NCBI RefSeq assembly: GCF_963676735.1
Contig: NZ_OY781464.1
Location: forward strand, 2,203,001-2,267,000
Direction: 5' to 3'
DNA length: 64,000 nt
Source of the DNA: an uncultured Draconibacterium sp.
Lineage (GTDB): Bacteria > Bacteroidota > Bacteroidia > Bacteroidales > Prolixibacteraceae
Below the pieces are notes generated by a model that saw only the letters and a program-made list of their open reading frames with translations, did no database searches and had not been told where the DNA came from. Shown piece by piece: positions 61,290-64,000 of the stretch; positions within the stretch are counted from its first letter, which is position 1; each line of letters starts with the position of its first letter. The position numbers were made by a program, and so were the translations under genes.

Positions 61290-61949
61290 TTAGAATAGAA
61301 TCTGAGGTAGTGTTTTTATGAAGAATTTTGAATCGTTAAGCTCATATAGTTCGGATTTCTTTTTCCAGTCAATTTCCATTTTTAACACCGGATTTACCGT
61401 TAGCATTTGTGCTTGCTCTGCACTTAAAAGAGTAGCCACACCAAACATTTTTGTTAAGTTATATTGGTTCATGCCTTCAATTTCTGCATCAACACTGGTA
61501 TAAAACTCGAGTTGCTGTCCTTCAAGTAAGTGCAGAGTCATTTTTGTTCCTTTTTTTAGATAACCAAAATAGCGCTCACCACCTGCAACTCTTATATCAA
61601 AATGGTAAAGTATTTTAAGTTCGCCCAAGTGGTTTACACATTTTACTTTACAACGAATACGGCCTTGTTCTTCGCCAAAATAGCGCGACAGCCTTTTACT
61701 CTCGGCATAAAACAGCTCCGTTTCTTCTGTTGATAATTCTTTGAGCGAATCGATTTTTAAGACTGGCTGAATTTCCGAAGAAACAGCAGCAATTTTAGTT
61801 ACCGAAGATGTTAGCTTCTTTTCTTCATACTTCCAGGTACCATCATCAAATAACAACACTTTATTACCTGATTCTGTTGTAGCCCGAACTTGCGATTTGG
61901 CAACATTTGTAAAGAAGAGTAGGAGAATGATTAAGAGTAAACGATTCAT
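61290..61949 (-). CDS. Secreted hypothetical protein
   Basis: The 219-residue protein has a signal peptide (MNRLLLIILLLFFTNVAKSQ) followed by VRATTESGNKVLLFDDGTWK, a short motif seen at the start of many Bacteroidota envelope proteins, then a Ser/Thr-rich linker. The rest (KVKCVNHLGELKILYHFDIR; AGGERYFGYLKKGTKMTLHL) is beta-rich and of unknown family. It lies 33 bp behind the tilS start and may share its transcript. No function is assigned. Confidence 0.6.
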   Translation of the reverse strand: MNRLLLIILLLFFTNVAKSQVRATTESGNKVLLFDDGTWKYEEKKLTSSVTKIAAVSSEIQPVLKIDSLKELSTEETELFYAESKRLSRYFGEEQGRIRCKVKCVNHLGELKILYHFDIRVAGGERYFGYLKKGTKMTLHLLEGQQLEFYTSVDAEIEGMNQYNLTKMFGVATLLSAEQAQMLTVNPVLKMEIDWKKKSELYELNDSKFFIKTLPQILF

Positions 61950-61982
61950 GAGTTTTCAACTTTGTTTTTAATATTGGCAGAA

Positions 61983-63305
61983 CTAACTAATTATAACTAT
62001 TTTTAATACCTTTTTAGAATCGGGAGTTAATTTAAACCGATTATCGAGACGATACCCCATTATCCAGACAATTTTTTTCCCACTACATAAAAGCCATGTG
62101 TTTTCCTTTTTGTGCAGGGGCATTTTCTGATCAATAAAAAAGTCGCTAACTTTTTTAAATCCCGTCATCCCCAAAGGCTGAAAATAATCTCCCTGCTCCC
62201 ATTTTCGGATTAACAAGGGAAACTCTACCTTATCAAAATCGATGCAAGCAACGTTATTGTCTTTCACAAGAGAAAACGCCTCATAATCCATTTGTTCAAC
62301 CGAAATACTCAGAGGAGCGAATAATTCGATATCGTTCTCTTCAATGTAATAAACATGCTTGTTCTCGTTTTGAATTTCAGAAACAAATAAAGCATCGCGA
62401 TCTTTTACCAAACGATGCGTTTTAGAAAAAAACTGTTTCCCCGATAAGGTTCCCAGGCTTTGATATACATCATCAACAACGCTTGCATTAAACCCAAAAA
62501 CGGTTAGTATTTCCAACAAAACAGTTTTTGCGTGTCCCGATTTCTGTAGAGCTGGTATTGAAATTACTGATTGTTCGTTTTCTTTCCTCAGAATAGTATC
62601 GATTTCAGAATTAATGGTGGCGTCATAAACTTCGTAGGCAGCTTTCAAATTCTCGACGCTGGCAATAAAATTCTTATTAAAAGCCGGATTTAGCTCCGAA
62701 AATAATGGTAGAATTTTATGTCGGAGGAAATTACGTTGATAAACGACCTCGCTATTTGATGAATCTTCGCGATAATCAATATAATTTTCGGCAGCGTATT
62801 TTTCAATAGCTGTTCTGCTTGCAAACAAAAGCGGACGTATGAGTTTCCCTTTTTTCTCTTTAATTCCGGTAAGTCCTTTAATTCCGGTTTTTCGTGTCAG
62901 GTTTAAAAAAAAAGTTTCAATCAAATCGTCTTGATGATGAGCAGTGGCAACCAAATCGTACTCATATTCTTTTCGAATTTGTTCAAAGAAATTATACCGC
63001 AGTTCACGTGCGGCCATTTCTATTGAAATACCTTTTAGGGCGGCATATTCCCTGGTGTCAAAAGATTTAAAATGAGCACTTATGCCATACTTTTCAATTT
63101 CGCTGCGCACAAAGGTTTCATCTCCGTCCGATTCTGCATCCCGCAGTTTAAAATTACAATGAGCAATACCATAATTAATTCCCGAACGCTCGAACAGATG
63201 CAGTAAAACCATGCTATCAATTCCACCACTAACTGCCAGTAACACTTTTTGCCCTTGCTTAACCAGCTTCTTATCGTTTATATTTTGGGTGAATAAATTG
63301 AACAT
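61983..63305 (-). CDS. tilS: tRNA(Ile)-lysidine synthase
   Basis: The 440-residue enzyme adds lysine to cytidine 34 of the CAU anticodon of a minor tRNA-Ile, which changes its codon choice from AUG to AUA. The N-terminal PP-loop KVLLAVSGGIDSMVLLHL is the ATPase site; ATAHHQDDLIETFFLN and IRPLLFASRTAIEKYA follow as in other TilS proteins. The C-terminal region holds the tRNA-binding domains (RKWEQGDYFQPLGMTGFKKV). Length is normal for the long form. It lies between the secreted hypothetical protein and the pepT gene, all on the minus strand. Confidence 0.93.
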   Translation of the reverse strand: MFNLFTQNINDKKLVKQGQKVLLAVSGGIDSMVLLHLFERSGINYGIAHCNFKLRDAESDGDETFVRSEIEKYGISAHFKSFDTREYAALKGISIEMAARELRYNFFEQIRKEYEYDLVATAHHQDDLIETFFLNLTRKTGIKGLTGIKEKKGKLIRPLLFASRTAIEKYAAENYIDYREDSSNSEVVYQRNFLRHKILPLFSELNPAFNKNFIASVENLKAAYEVYDATINSEIDTILRKENEQSVISIPALQKSGHAKTVLLEILTVFGFNASVVDDVYQSLGTLSGKQFFSKTHRLVKDRDALFVSEIQNENKHVYYIEENDIELFAPLSISVEQMDYEAFSLVKDNNVACIDFDKVEFPLLIRKWEQGDYFQPLGMTGFKKVSDFFIDQKMPLHKKENTWLLCSGKKIVWIMGYRLDNRFKLTPDSKKVLKIVIIS

Positions 63306-63379
63306 GAAATTGCTCTTTCTTCAATTGTTAATAGTCTATGTTTTTTTTCCAGTAATATTTGGCAAACCTCACCACAACT

Positions 63380-64000
63380 TTAATTTGCATTTTGTTTTTT
63401 CAGTTTTCCCACAGCTTTTGCAATATTCAGGATAACCTCTACTGATTTTTGCATAGATGGAATAGGAACAAATTCAAATGGCCCGTGAAAATTATGGCCG
63501 CCTGCAAAAATATTGGGGCAAGGCAGTCCATCGTACGAAAGACGAGCACCATCCGTTCCTCCACGAATGGCTTTTATTTTAGGTTTAACTCCTGCATCAA
63601 TCATGGCCTGTCGCGCAATATCAACAATATGCATTACCGGCTTAATTTTTTCGTGCATGTTGTAATACTGGTCTTTAAGTTCAATCTCCACAATATTTTC
63701 TTCGTATTCCAAATTCACCAGCTTAACTACTTCCAACAAGAGTCTTTTCTTTTCCTCAAACTTTTTGGCACAATGGTCGCGAATAAGGTAGTACAACTCG
63801 GCCGACTCTACCCCTCCATTTAATGATAACAGGTGAAAAAATCCTTCATATTTTTCGGTATGTTCCGGACGCTGCGTTGGAGGTAACATTCCAACAAGCT
63901 TGTGCGCCACCAACAAGGCATTTATCATTTTATTTTTGGCAGCTCCGGGATGCACACTTCGCCCCTTAATTTTAATGGTAGCCCCTGCAGCATTGAAATT
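63380..64000 (-). CDS. pepT: Peptidase T (tripeptide aminopeptidase), partial
   Basis: The frame is open to the right window edge, so the N-terminal half is missing. The seen part has GRSVHPGAAKNKMINALLVA, the hallmark of the PepT dimerisation domain start, then LPPTQRPEHTEKYEGFFHLL and IRGGTDGARLSYDGLPCPNI. The last block is followed by IFAGGHNFHGPFEFVPIPSM, where the conserved His binds zinc. It releases the N-terminal residue from tripeptides in the cytoplasm. The stop is at 63380. Confidence 0.9.
   Translation of the reverse strand, partial: NFNAAGATIKIKGRSVHPGAAKNKMINALLVAHKLVGMLPPTQRPEHTEKYEGFFHLLSLNGGVESAELYYLIRDHCAKKFEEKKRLLLEVVKLVNLEYEENIVEIELKDQYYNMHEKIKPVMHIVDIARQAMIDAGVKPKIKAIRGGTDGARLSYDGLPCPNIFAGGHNFHGPFEFVPIPSMQKSVEVILNIAKAVGKLKKQNAN

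Overview
The window looks like a chromosome segment of a marine, polysaccharide-degrading member of the Bacteroidota, probably Marinilabiliales/Prolixibacteraceae-like (the rank is inference). The evidence is AT-rich intergenic DNA, starts without Shine-Dalgarno sequences, TAnnTTTG-type -7 boxes upstream of several genes, a type IX secretion C-terminal signal, a TonB receptor with a CarboxypepD_reg-like domain, exported lipoprotein sulfatases, many Tat-type signal peptides, and core blocks such as xerD/aroQ/pyk and ftsK-lolA.

Left third (about 1-21.3 kb), accessory carbohydrate region, almost all on the minus strand. It starts with a porin cut by the window edge and a decayed chimera of a GH43-like gene and a sulfatase tail. 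A tight six-gene operon follows, read from 10265 down to 2183: rpiB-like isomerase, dhaK, dhaL, a TIM-barrel isomerase, and two paralogous DUF5060 glycoside hydrolase-like exported enzymes. Upstream lies gntR - MFS (ACS-type, sugar-acid-like) - second TIM-barrel enzyme. Further upstream is a unit of exported proteins: FAD oxidoreductase, DUF1593 nucleoside-hydrolase-like protein, and an enolase-superfamily dehydratase. TGTATACA palindromes lie in front of these three units (two at gntR) and in front of a Tat-exported aldo/keto reductase at 34.7 kb, so a GntR-controlled regulon can be read from the DNA. No SusC/SusD pair is present. The gene set suggests glycoside cleavage outside the cytoplasm, uptake of a small sugar or sugar acid, and metabolism through a ketose phosphorylated by a DhaK/DhaL kinase; an L-erythrulose or apionate-like route is a hypothesis only. 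A broken GH43 gene, a lipoprotein sulfatase, an integrase relict and a beta-hydroxyacid dehydrogenase close the region.

Middle (22.7-48.2 kb), mixed: class I fumarase, a T9SS-sorted thrombospondin-3-repeat protein, a membrane protein/winged-helix pair, sialate O-acetylesterase, TonB receptor, PhzF-like protein, methyltransferase, FRG-domain protein, aldo/keto reductase, SulP transporter, Gfo/Idh/MocA protein, cytidylate kinase-like protein, RRM-RGG RNA-binding protein, Tat-exported Ntn asparaginase, two overlapping ClC genes, a TIGR01777 epimerase and an FUSC protein.

Right third (48.2-64 kb), mostly core functions: pckA, xerD, aroQ, pyk, lolA, ftsK, carbamate kinase plus ornithine carbamoyltransferase, a K+ channel, a Tat-exported Gfo/Idh/MocA protein, a hypothetical secreted protein, tilS, and peptidase T cut by the right edge. 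I saw no rRNA, tRNA or CRISPR array. Several clear intrinsic terminators are listed.
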